Below the pieces are notes generated by a model that saw only the letters and a list, made by a program, of their open reading frames with translations, was not told where the DNA came from and made no database searches. A DNA stretch of 64,000 bases. Source: Dechloromonas hortensis (GTDB lineage Bacteria > Pseudomonadota > Gammaproteobacteria > Burkholderiales > Rhodocyclaceae). How positions within the stretch are numbered: the first letter of the stretch is position 1; each line of letters opens with the position of its first letter. The DNA lies in NCBI RefSeq assembly GCF_009469765.1, contig NZ_SSSQ01000017.1:1-64000 (forward strand). Reading direction: 5' to 3'. The position numbers were made by a program, and so were the translations under genes. Below are positions 41,487 through 51,139 of the stretch, piece by piece.

Positions 41487-43637
41487 ATGACGATTGCATC
41501 GAACGCTGAGTCCTCCGTGTCGAATAGCCCCCAATTCGCCGGCTACCGGGTCGGCGTCGCGTTCATTTACCTGGTCGTGGCGGTGATCTGTGGCCTCGCC
41601 GTTGCCATCGATTTCCGTTTCATCGACGACAATATCGAGTACCTCGCCCGCGAGCGGGGCAACGCGCTGTTCCGCCTGGTCGAGCTGACCCGCGACTGGA
41701 ACGCCGGGCATGGCGGCGTCTATGTCCCGGTCACCGAACAGACCCAGCCCAATCCTTATCTGTCGCATCCGAAACGGGATCTGACGACGGTCGATGGCAT
41801 GCGCCTGACAATGGTCAACCCGGCCTTCATGACCCGCCAGATTGCCGAGATCGCCGAGCAGGCCGACGGCGTCAAGTTCCGGATCACCAGCCTGAAGCCG
41901 ATGCGCCCGGGCAACGGTGCCGACGACTGGGAGGCCGCGGCGCTGCGCAGCTTCGATGAACGCAAGACCGAGGAGGCGCTGGCCCTGGTCGGTACGGGCG
42001 AGGCGGCGGTCTACCGCTATATGGCACCGCTTTACGTCAAGAAATCCTGTCTGGTCTGCCATGCGACGCAGGGTTACGTACAGGGCATGGTCCGGGGCGG
42101 GATCAGCGTGACGATGCCAGCCGCCAGAATGCTCGCCGTGCGTGCGCAGCAACGGCAGCGTGCCGTCTTCCTGATGGTTGCCGCGGCCGTACTGGTTGCC
42201 GGGCTGCTGCACTATGCCGCGGCCCGCTCGCGCCGCTATTTTTTACGGCTGAGTGAAATCAGCGCCGGCCAGGAGCGGCTGATTGCCGAGCGCACCCAGG
42301 AACTTTCCGCGGCCAATGCCCACTTGCTCGAAGAAGTTGCCGAGCGGCAGCGCAACGAGCGCCTGATTAATGACAGCAAGGCGCGTTACCGCTCGGTGAT
42401 CGAGGCCAGCCAGGACGGCATCTTGATTTTCGAAGCGCCGGCCTTTTGCATCACTTTCGCCAACGAGCGGGCGGCAGCGATTCTCGGTTGCATGCCGGAG
42501 CAGATGATCGGACATCCCATTCTCGATTACATCCATCCGCTCGACCGGGGCGTGGTGGCGGATCGCCTCGGCCGTCGTCTGCGCGGCGAGCCGGTCTCGG
42601 CCAGTTCGCGCCTGCGTTTCCTGCGCGCCGGCAGCCAGCAGGTTCGGGTGGCCGACGTCCATGTTGCGAAGATCGATGTCGGGGCCAACGAAGCGCCGCA
42701 ATGGGTGGTCAATGTCAGCGACATGACGGATCGTATCGCCGATGAGCGGGCGCTGCAGATCGCCGCCGCAGTGATGGAAAATGCCAGCGAAGGAATCATT
42801 GTTACCGATAGCGAAAACCTGATCATCCAGGCCAATCCGGCCTTTTCGGTGATTACCGGCTACCCGGTGCGCGAAGTGCTCGGCCGTGACCCGAAACTGC
42901 TCGCCTCCGGCCAGCACGGGCCGGAGTTCTACGCCGCGATGTGGCAGGCGCTGGTACGCAACGGTCACTGGGAAGGCGAAATCTGGAATCGACGGCGCGA
43001 CGGGACTGTTTATGCATCCTGGTTGGCCATTTCGACGATTCATGGCGAGGCGGCGGAAAGTGGCGGACGTCACGTCGCCACCTTCATCGACATCACCCAG
43101 CGCAAGGAGGCCGAGGAGTTGCTGCGCCACAAGGCGCAGAGCGATCCGCTGACCGATCTGCCCAACCGCGCACTGTTCTACGACCGCCTGCAGATGTCGA
43201 TGACCCAGGCGCGGCGCTACGGCGAGGCGTTTGCGCTGCTTTACATCGATCTCGATCACTTCAAGGCGGTCAACGACAGCATGGGGCATGCCGCCGGCGA
43301 CGAACTGCTGCTTGAAACGGCGCGCCGTCTGCGCTTGCTGGTGCGCGAATCGGATACCGTCGCCCGACTGGGGGGGGATGAGTTCGCCGTCATCCTGCCC
43401 AAGATCGCCACCCCCGCCGAAGCGGAGGACGTGGCGCGACGGGTGGTCGGCAGTCTCGGTCAGGAGTTTCTGCTCGAGGCCGGTGAGGCACGCATCTCGG
43501 CCAGCGTCGGGGTGGCCATCTTCCCCGAGCACGGCGAGGACATGGATGTCCTCAAGCGCAGTGCCGATGCTGCGCTGTATGCTGCCAAGGCCGGGGGGCG
43601 AAACGCCTATCGCCTGTTCGGCCCGGGCATGGCGTGA
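41487..43637 (+). CDS. Heme-binding (DUF3365/Tll0287-type) PAS-PAS-GGDEF diguanylate cyclase
   Basis: A 716-residue membrane protein. Two membrane segments (~17-43 and ~228-250) flank a periplasmic DUF3365 domain with a c-type heme motif C188-L-V-C191-H192. Two PAS domains follow (~290-520), then a GGDEF domain with the active-site GGDEF at 629-633 and no EAL domain. It probably makes c-di-GMP in response to a signal at a covalently bound heme. ATG 41487 preferred; an in-frame TTG lies at 41478. TATAAT (41467-41472) lies just upstream. Confidence 0.9.
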   Translation: MTIASNAESSVSNSPQFAGYRVGVAFIYLVVAVICGLAVAIDFRFIDDNIEYLARERGNALFRLVELTRDWNAGHGGVYVPVTEQTQPNPYLSHPKRDLTTVDGMRLTMVNPAFMTRQIAEIAEQADGVKFRITSLKPMRPGNGADDWEAAALRSFDERKTEEALALVGTGEAAVYRYMAPLYVKKSCLVCHATQGYVQGMVRGGISVTMPAARMLAVRAQQRQRAVFLMVAAAVLVAGLLHYAAARSRRYFLRLSEISAGQERLIAERTQELSAANAHLLEEVAERQRNERLINDSKARYRSVIEASQDGILIFEAPAFCITFANERAAAILGCMPEQMIGHPILDYIHPLDRGVVADRLGRRLRGEPVSASSRLRFLRAGSQQVRVADVHVAKIDVGANEAPQWVVNVSDMTDRIADERALQIAAAVMENASEGIIVTDSENLIIQANPAFSVITGYPVREVLGRDPKLLASGQHGPEFYAAMWQALVRNGHWEGEIWNRRRDGTVYASWLAISTIHGEAAESGGRHVATFIDITQRKEAEELLRHKAQSDPLTDLPNRALFYDRLQMSMTQARRYGEAFALLYIDLDHFKAVNDSMGHAAGDELLLETARRLRLLVRESDTVARLGGDEFAVILPKIATPAEAEDVARRVVGSLGQEFLLEAGEARISASVGVAIFPEHGEDMDVLKRSADAALYAAKAGGRNAYRLFGPGMA

Positions 43638-43640
43638 AGC

Positions 43641-44624
43641 TTAGCCGTAGCTCTTGAAGCTGCCGTCCTCGGCGGAAAAATAGACGACGCGGTTGCGGCC
43701 TTCGTGCTTGGCCTGGTAAAGCGCGACATCGGCCGAGGAGAGCAGGGTGTGGGTGTCGGCATCGGCGCTCGGCTGCATGACCGTGACGCCGATGCTCGCC
43801 GTCAGATAGCCCGTGTTGCTGGCGGCATTGCTAATGCCCAAAGTGCCGACCCGCAGACGGAGGTTTTCGGCTAGGCGGCAGGCCTCGCGTTCATCGATGC
43901 CGGGCAGGATCAGGGCGAATTCGTCGCCGGCATAGCGGGCGAGCAGGTCGCCGAGCGGGCGAACGGCATCCTGCAGGACGGCGGCGATTTCGCTGAGGCA
44001 GACATCGCCCCGCTCGCGGCCGTAATGCGTGTTGTAGCGGCTGAATGCATCGAGGTCGATGATCATCAGGGCCAGTTGCGACTGGTTACGCTGCGCCTTG
44101 TGAAACTCGCTGGCCAGGACGTCGTCGAACTTGCGCCGGTTGGCGACGCCGGTCAGCGCATCCTGGGTGGTGGTCCGGCGCAGTGTCTCGGTCTGCTGGC
44201 GGAGCAGGCGCTCGCGCGAAATGTTGGCCGTCATGTCGCTGATCTGGATCAGGCAGGCTCCCTGCTGCGCCTTGTCGCTGAGCGGTACGACGTGGATCAT
44301 CTGTTGCATGCGCCGGTCGTGACGGCGGTCGCCTGGCGTCTGGTAAAGCGCCAGCAGCGTCCCGTGCAACGCCGGTGAAAGCAGCGACGGCAGGCGGTCG
44401 TCAATGGCGTGGAGCACCGCTTGTTCGAGCCGGCTGCCTCGTGCCTCGGGAAACACCTCGTACAGCGGCTTGCCGTCGATCGCGCTGGCCGAGAGTCCGC
44501 TGCGCTGGGTCAGCCAGCGGTTGCAATGGCGGATGCGCTGTGCGCTGTCGAGAATGATGATGCCGACTTGCAGGCTGTCGATGACGCAGCCGAGGTCGAT
44601 GCCGTCGAATTCGCCTGCTGTCAT
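43641..44624 (-). CDS. PAS-GGDEF diguanylate cyclase
   Basis: A 327-residue cytoplasmic protein. PAS domain ~10-130 (LGCVIDSLQVGIIILDSAQR), and a GGDEF domain with AGDEF in ARYAGDEFALIL and the allosteric-site region intact. AGDEF enzymes can be active. ATG 44624 overlaps the end of cheC by 4 bases, so it is translated with the CheY/CheC pair. Confidence 0.88.
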   Translation of the reverse strand: MTAGEFDGIDLGCVIDSLQVGIIILDSAQRIRHCNRWLTQRSGLSASAIDGKPLYEVFPEARGSRLEQAVLHAIDDRLPSLLSPALHGTLLALYQTPGDRRHDRRMQQMIHVVPLSDKAQQGACLIQISDMTANISRERLLRQQTETLRRTTTQDALTGVANRRKFDDVLASEFHKAQRNQSQLALMIIDLDAFSRYNTHYGRERGDVCLSEIAAVLQDAVRPLGDLLARYAGDEFALILPGIDEREACRLAENLRLRVGTLGISNAASNTGYLTASIGVTVMQPSADADTHTLLSSADVALYQAKHEGRNRVVYFSAEDGSFKSYG

Positions 44625-45232
44625 GCCAAGCCTTGCGAACTCAGGTAGCGGTCGATATGGTCGAGCAGGGCGCTCATCGAAGGCACGCTGAGCAGAAACA
44701 GGATGTGGCCCTGGATGCGCTGCTGGCTGATGATCATGTCCACCTGCAGGAGCAGCACCATCTGCTCCTCGTCGCCGTCGAGGATGGGCAGGTTGTAGGT
44801 GTCGCCAAAACGATGCAGCGGCAGCGTGCTTTCGAAGCGGATGTGGAAAATGTCGGCCAGCGAACTCATGCAGGCGTTGAGGATGATGTTGCCGATTTCG
44901 CACATCGCCTCCTGCTCAAATTCCGAGAGTTCCTCGATGCTCATGTGCGGCCCGACCATCAGACGGACGATTTCCAGCGCATTCGACTCGGGAAAGACCA
45001 GCATGGCCTGGGCGTCGAAGGGGCCGGAAAAGCTCTGGCTGACCGTGCTGAACTGGTTCAGTTCGGCACCGAGCAGGACTTTGGCGGCTTGTTCGCGATG
45101 GACGACCATTACTTCGGGGGCGCTCAGCAGCACCTCGTCGCTGACGATCTGGCTCAGGCTGGCGGCGGCCCGGCCGACGCCGATATTGAAGATCTCGCCC
45201 AGCGCATCGCGCTGCAATTCGTTCAGACTCAC
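44621..45232 (-). CDS. cheC: CheC-type CheY-P phosphatase
   Basis: A 203-residue protein of the CheC/CheX/FliY family. Two copies of the phosphatase signature are visible (ELQRDALGEIFNIGVGRAAA and FEQEAMCEIGNIILNACMSS), each with the conserved Glu and Asn. CheC removes phosphate from CheY. It is encoded between a CheY-like gene and a diguanylate cyclase. GTG 45232 (VSLNELQ, read as Met) is chosen; ATG 45268 would overlap the upstream gene by 32 bases. Confidence 0.9.
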   Translation of the reverse strand: MSLNELQRDALGEIFNIGVGRAAASLSQIVSDEVLLSAPEVMVVHREQAAKVLLGAELNQFSTVSQSFSGPFDAQAMLVFPESNALEIVRLMVGPHMSIEELSEFEQEAMCEIGNIILNACMSSLADIFHIRFESTLPLHRFGDTYNLPILDGDEEQMVLLLQVDMIISQQRIQGHILFLLSVPSMSALLDHIDRYLSSQGLA

Positions 45233-45236
45233 GCGT

Positions 45237-45611
45237 TCAGGCCTCGAAAAAGGCGATGGCGTCGGCAACCGATTGCGCGGTGATCGGCTTGGCGACGAAA
45301 TGAACGCCGGCCCGGGCCGCAGCCTCCCGGGTGCTTTCCTGGATGTTGGCGGTGCACAGCGTGATACGGGCTTCCGGGTGGCGTATGCGAATGCGGCCGG
45401 CGGCTTCTAGGCCGCTGATGCCCGGCATGTTGACGTCCATGCTGATGTAGTCGGGACATTCTTCGGCGACGATCTGCAGCGCCTCATCGCCGTTGCAGGC
45501 TTCGGCAATGCGCCAGTCAGGCCGGCTGTCGGCGACGATGGCGCGGACCAGCATGCGGGACATGCGGCTGTCATCAACGATGAGCAGGAGCGGATGAGTG
45601 TTTTTTTCCAT
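45237..45611 (-). CDS. CheY-like single-domain response regulator
   Basis: A 124-residue receiver: DDS (18-20), phosphoacceptor Asp in YISMDVNMPG, Thr/Ser site and Lys in VAKPI. No output domain, so it acts by protein contact, probably as the substrate of the adjacent CheC. First gene of the receiver-cheC-GGDEF operon. Confidence 0.9.
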   Translation of the reverse strand: MEKNTHPLLLIVDDSRMSRMLVRAIVADSRPDWRIAEACNGDEALQIVAEECPDYISMDVNMPGISGLEAAGRIRIRHPEARITLCTANIQESTREAAARAGVHFVAKPITAQSVADAIAFFEA

Positions 45612-45794
45612 CCGCGAATTATGACCAAAGTCGTGCTCTTGTCGATATTGCCGAGATTAATTCCGGTGAAGAATTTTGTTAAAACACTGGCCGGGCAGCC
45701 GTCGATTCGCTTGTTCGGCAGCGCTGCCCTTGCCGCGGGACGGGGCGAAACAGGTACCGGCAGATTGGGGTAGCAGAAAATTTCAAAGTCGGCC

Positions 45795-45824
45795 CTTGAA
45801 ATAGCGGGGGGGCGACCTTATTAT
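45795..45824 (+). promoter_or_regulatory. groES promoter with CTTGAAA heat-shock-like -35
   Basis: TTGAAA (45796-45801) and TATTAT (45819-45824) are spaced by 17 bases, a good sigma-70 promoter; CTTGAAA also matches the sigma-32 -35. The start of transcription falls inside CIRCE. The rest of 45612-45930 (319 bases) shows no further gene. Confidence 0.7.
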
Positions 45825-45851
45825 TTAGCACTCACCGGATGCGAGTGCTAA
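45825..45851. promoter_or_regulatory. CIRCE element (HrcA operator)
   Basis: TTAGCACTC-N9-GAGTGCTAA, a perfect CIRCE, 80 bases before groES. HrcA represses here at normal temperature. Confidence 0.95.
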
Positions 45852-45930
45852 CAGTCGCTCGCTCCGTTCCCGGGAACCCGTTGGGTGTGCCGGCCAATTT
45901 CATCTCTGTGAACCACGAGGAGTTAGCTTT

Positions 45931-46221
45931 ATGAATATCCGTCCTTTGCACGACCGTGTGATCGTCAAGCGCGTTGAAGCCGAACGCACCACTGCTTCCG
46001 GCATCGTCATTCCTGATTCCGCTGGCGAAAAGCCGGATCAGGGCGAAGTCCTGGCCGTTGGCCCGGGCAAGCGCGACGACAACGGCAAGCAGGTCGCCCT
46101 GGACGTCAAGGTGGGTGACCGCGTTCTGTTCGGCAAGTACGCCGGCCAGGCCGTCAAGGTCGATGGCCAGGAAGTCCTGGTCATGCGTGAAGAAGACATC
46201 ATGGGTGTCCTGCAAGCCTAA
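45931..46221 (+). CDS. groS: Co-chaperonin GroES
   Basis: A 96-residue Cpn10 that caps GroEL. Starts MNIRPLHDRVIVKR, ends EEDIMGVLQA. GAGG lies 10 bases upstream. Confidence 0.97.
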   Translation: MNIRPLHDRVIVKRVEAERTTASGIVIPDSAGEKPDQGEVLAVGPGKRDDNGKQVALDVKVGDRVLFGKYAGQAVKVDGQEVLVMREEDIMGVLQA

Positions 46222-46224
46222 GCG

Positions 46225-46254
46225 CTGCGGTCGACGTTCAAAACAGATCAAATT
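46225..46254 (-). repeat. Bipartite motif, weakest copy (15 of 19)
   Basis: AATTTGAT-N11-GTCGACCGCAG on the minus strand, in the groES-groEL gap. The right half is perfect; the left matches 4 of 8, close to chance. Confidence 0.25.
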
Positions 46255-46268
46255 TCAGGAGCTATTAA

Positions 46269-47921
<1,653 letters not shown>

Positions 47922-47950
47922 TGTCCTGCTGAGCCTTTACGCTCACCGAG

Positions 47951-47975
47951 AGCCCCGCCTTGTGCGGGGCTTTTT
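47951..47975 (+). terminator. Terminator of groES-groEL
   Basis: AGCCCCGC, a 5-base loop, GCGGGGCT, then TTTTC. Confidence 0.9.
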
Positions 47976-48138
47976 CTTGGCGCTTGGCCTGAAATATCAA
48001 GGGGTTTCGGTGCTTTTTGTTAAACGAGTTAACTATTTCGAAATCGCTTGCGCGCTGTAAGTTGGCTGTAAGTAGCCCCGCCTAAATTACGCTCCGCAGC
48101 AATGCCTCTAATAATCACTAAGTCTGAGGAGCAAATCG

Positions 48139-48456
48139 ATGTCACAACACACAGACAGCTACGCGCAGATTCGGAACAATCCCAAGTTCCAGTCTCTGAT
48201 CGCGAAGCGTAATTCGTATTCCTTCATCATGACCTCGCTCATGATGATCGTGTACTTCGGCTATATCCTGCTGATCGCTTTCAACAAGGAATGGCTTGCC
48301 ACCAAGCTGGGGGCTGGCATGGTCACTTCCATTGGTATCCCGATGGGTCTGGGGGTCATTCTCTTCACCATCATCATCACCACCATCTACGTGCGTCGCG
48401 CCAATACGGAATTCGACGCCGAAGCCGCCCAAGTGCTGAAGGAGGCCGGTAAGTGA
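48139..48456 (+). CDS. DUF485 membrane protein, ActP partner
   Basis: A 105-residue protein with two membrane helices (SFIMTSLMMIVYFGYILLIA and GIPMGLGVILFTIIITTIYV). DUF485 proteins (YjcH in E. coli) are encoded just before ActP. Its TGA overlaps the actP GTG. TGAGGAG lies upstream. Confidence 0.9.
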   Translation: MSQHTDSYAQIRNNPKFQSLIAKRNSYSFIMTSLMMIVYFGYILLIAFNKEWLATKLGAGMVTSIGIPMGLGVILFTIIITTIYVRRANTEFDAEAAQVLKEAGK

Positions 48457-50138
48457 AAACCAACACCAAGTACATCCTGAGCGGCCTTGTCGCTCTTCTG
48501 GCTGCCGGTGCAGCCATGGCGGCTGGTGCCGATCTCGGCAACACGACCAAGCAGGCAACCAACTGGACCGCGATCGCGATGTTCGGCGCCTTCGTCGGTT
48601 TCACGCTCTACATCACCAAGTGGGCGGCCGGCAAAACCAAGACGGCAGCTGACTTCTATACGGCTGGTGGCGGTATCACCGGCTTCCAGAACGGCCTGGC
48701 CATTGCCGGCGACTACATGTCCGCCGCTTCCTTCCTCGGTATTTCCGGCCTGGTGTTCGCCAATGGCTTCGACGGCCTGATCTTCTCGATCGGCTGGCTG
48801 GTCGGCTGGCCGATCATCACCTTCCTGATGGCCGAGCGTCTGCGCAACCTGGGCAAGTTCACGTTTGCCGACGTGGCTGCCTACCGTTTCGCCCAGACCC
48901 CGGTGCGTTCCTTTGCCGCTACCGGCTCCCTGGTCGTTGTCGCTTTCTACATGATTGCGCAGATGGTCGGTGCCGGTCAGCTGATCAAGGTGCTCTTCGG
49001 TCTGGAATACACCTACGCCGTCATCATGGTCGGCATCATCATGATGCTGTACGTGCTGTTCGGTGGCATGACCGCTACCACCTGGGTGCAGATCATCAAG
49101 GCCGTCATGCTGCTGACCGGTGCGACCTTCATGGCCGTCTCCGTGCTGCTGCAGTTCGGTTTCAGCCCGGAAGCGCTGTTCGCCAAGGCAGTTGAAGTTC
49201 ACTCCAAGCACGATGCCATCATGTCGCCGGGTGCCCTGATCAAGGATCCGATTTCCGCGATCTCGGTCGGTATGGCCCTGATGTTCGGTACGGCTGGCCT
49301 GCCGCACATCCTGATGCGCTTCTTCACGGTGCCGTCCGCCAAGGAAGCCCGCAAGTCGGTTGCCTGGGCAACCACCTGGATCGGCTACTTCTACATCCTG
49401 ACCTTCATCATCGGCTTCGGCGCCATTGTTAACCTGGTGCAGAATCCGGGCGAGTTCTACGTTGGCGGTGAAATTGCCAAGGGCCTTAAGGGCGGCGGCA
49501 ACATGGCTGCTGTGCATCTCTCCAAGGCTGTTGGCGGCGACCTGTTCCTCGGCTTCATCTCGGCCGTGGCTTTCGCAACCATCCTCGCCGTTGTGGCTGG
49601 TCTGACCCTGTCCGGCGCCTCTGCCGTATCGCACGACTTGTACGCAACCGTGTTCAAGAAGGGCCAGGCAACTTCCGAAGACGAACTGCGCGTTTCCAAG
49701 ATCACCACCATCTGCCTCGGCGTTCTGGCTGTGGTCCTGGGTATCCTGTTCGAAAAGGAAAACGTTGCTTACATGGTGATGCTGGCTTTCGCCATCGCGT
49801 GTTCGGCCAACTTCCCGGTTCTCTTCATGTCCGTCCTGTGGAAGAACTGCACGACCCGCGGTGCAACCGTTGGTGGTTTCGTCGGCCTGATCGCCGCCGT
49901 TGCCCTGACCGTGATGTCCGCCAACGTCTGGGAAGCTGTGCTGGGTAACCCGAAGGGCTCCGCGCCGTTCCCGTACTCCTCGCCGGCTATCTTCTCGATG
50001 TCGCTGGCCTTCTTCACGATCTGGCTCGTTTCCATCCTGGACAACTCCGAGCAGGCCAAGAAGGAACGTGCCCTGTTCCCGGATCAGCTGATTCGTTCGG
50101 AAACCGGTCTGGGTGCTTCTACCGCCTCTTCGCACTAA
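48453..50138 (+). CDS. actP: Cation/acetate symporter ActP
   Basis: A 561-residue sodium/solute symporter with thirteen or so membrane helices. The region AADFYTAGGGITGFQNGLAI is the family signature. ActP takes up acetate and other short monocarboxylates. GTG start 48453 overlaps the DUF485 stop. Confidence 0.93.
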   Translation: MKTNTKYILSGLVALLAAGAAMAAGADLGNTTKQATNWTAIAMFGAFVGFTLYITKWAAGKTKTAADFYTAGGGITGFQNGLAIAGDYMSAASFLGISGLVFANGFDGLIFSIGWLVGWPIITFLMAERLRNLGKFTFADVAAYRFAQTPVRSFAATGSLVVVAFYMIAQMVGAGQLIKVLFGLEYTYAVIMVGIIMMLYVLFGGMTATTWVQIIKAVMLLTGATFMAVSVLLQFGFSPEALFAKAVEVHSKHDAIMSPGALIKDPISAISVGMALMFGTAGLPHILMRFFTVPSAKEARKSVAWATTWIGYFYILTFIIGFGAIVNLVQNPGEFYVGGEIAKGLKGGGNMAAVHLSKAVGGDLFLGFISAVAFATILAVVAGLTLSGASAVSHDLYATVFKKGQATSEDELRVSKITTICLGVLAVVLGILFEKENVAYMVMLAFAIACSANFPVLFMSVLWKNCTTRGATVGGFVGLIAAVALTVMSANVWEAVLGNPKGSAPFPYSSPAIFSMSLAFFTIWLVSILDNSEQAKKERALFPDQLIRSETGLGASTASSH

Positions 50139-50160
50139 GCCGACAGAACACCGTCAAGCA

Positions 50161-50190
50161 AAAGCCCGGGTTTCGACCCGGGCTTTTTTT
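50161..50190 (+). terminator. Terminator after actP
   Basis: AAAGCCCGGGT, TTCG loop, ACCCGGGCTTT and seven T. Confidence 0.93.
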
Positions 50191-50198
50191 CGTCCTGA

Positions 50199-50228
50199 TT
50201 TTTGCATCGGAAAGGCAGTCGACCGCAG
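50199..50228 (+). repeat. Bipartite motif, 18 of 19
   Basis: TTTTTGCA-N11-GTCGACCGCAG, just after the actP terminator. Confidence 0.6.
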
Positions 50229-50310
50229 GGCTCGCCTGAAAATGCGAACGTGCTGGTGCACTGCAAAAATTGCAGGGCGGTTTATTTGTTAGACTTGTCG
50301 GGCTTTAGGG

Positions 50311-50400
50311 GAAAAAAAACGGTAGGGGGTTGCCCAGTGCAGGATCGGGCGACCCCCTGAGTCGCGGTGTAACCGCAGACTCCGAAGACCATAAAAGGAG
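50311..50400 (-). ncRNA. Candidate small RNA with two hairpins and a minus-strand terminator
   Basis: On the minus strand: a 10-bp stem with one bulge (strands 50359-50368 and 50372-50382), then a 12-bp stem with a G-U (50324-50335 with 50347-50358), then U8 (complement of 50312-50319) four bases later. This reads as an intrinsic terminator on the minus strand. No clear promoter was found; the 5' end is a guess. On the plus strand the same sequence could be a structured leader of the response regulator. Confidence 0.45.
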
Positions 50401-50428
50401 AACAGCCCGCGCAGAATAATGCGACAGG

Positions 50429-50445
50429 CTTACAAAAATCTTACG
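50429..50445 (+). promoter_or_regulatory. Direct repeat CTTACA-N5-CTTACG, possible PmrA/QseB-type box
   Basis: The 11-base period is that of OmpR-family boxes such as PmrA CTTAAT-N5-CTTAAT. It lies 23 bases before the regulator ATG. Confidence 0.5.
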
Positions 50446-50467
50446 CCAGCATAGGCCAAACGTATAA

Positions 50468-51139
50468 ATGCGCATTCTTATTGCTGAAGACGACGCGATC
50501 ATTGCCGACGGGCTCGCCCGTTCATTGCGCCAGGGTGGGTATGCCGTCGATTGGGCGCCGAATGGCCTGGAGGCCGAAACGGCGCTGATGACGGTTTCCT
50601 ACGATCTGCTGATTCTCGACCTTGGCCTGCCCAAGCTGTCCGGCCTGGAGGTGCTGAAACGTTTGCGGGCCCGTCACTCCCAGCTGCCGGTGCTGATCCT
50701 GACGGCGCTCGATGGCACCGGCGACCGCGTCAAGGGACTTGATCTTGGGGCCGACGACTATATGGTCAAGCCCTTCGAGCTGGCCGAGCTGGAGGCCCGG
50801 GTCCGCGCCTTGACCCGCCGCTCGGCCGGGACGACACCGACTATCCAGTGCGGCTTGCTGAGTTATGACCAGGTTGGGCGTGTCGCCCAGATCCAGGGCC
50901 ACTCGCTCGATCTCTCGGCGCGGGAAATCGGCTTGCTCGAGGTGCTGCTGACCCGCATGGGCCGCCTGGTTAGCAAGGACCAGCTGGTGGACCATCTGTG
51001 CGGCTGGGGCGAGGAAGTCAGCCACAATGCCATCGAGGTCTATGTCCATCGTCTGCGCAAGAAGCTTGAACCCGGTGGCGTCAAGATCGCCACCGTGCGC
51101 GGCCTGGGCTATTGCCTCGAACGTCCGCAGGGCGAGTAA
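50468..51139 (+). CDS. OmpR-family response regulator, QseB/PmrA-like
   Basis: A 223-residue regulator. Receiver with phosphoacceptor Asp in LLILDLGLPKLSG, then a winged helix ending IEVYVHRLRKKLEPGGV and TVRGLGYCLE. Operon with the kinase, whose TTG start overlaps the final TAA region. Confidence 0.92.
   Translation: MRILIAEDDAIIADGLARSLRQGGYAVDWAPNGLEAETALMTVSYDLLILDLGLPKLSGLEVLKRLRARHSQLPVLILTALDGTGDRVKGLDLGADDYMVKPFELAELEARVRALTRRSAGTTPTIQCGLLSYDQVGRVAQIQGHSLDLSAREIGLLEVLLTRMGRLVSKDQLVDHLCGWGEEVSHNAIEVYVHRLRKKLEPGGVKIATVRGLGYCLERPQGE

Noticed and set aside
50311..50400. c-di-GMP (GEMM) or other known riboswitch before the response regulator
   Set aside because: The conserved GEMM bases are missing; the U-tract on the opposite strand fits a minus-strand terminator better.
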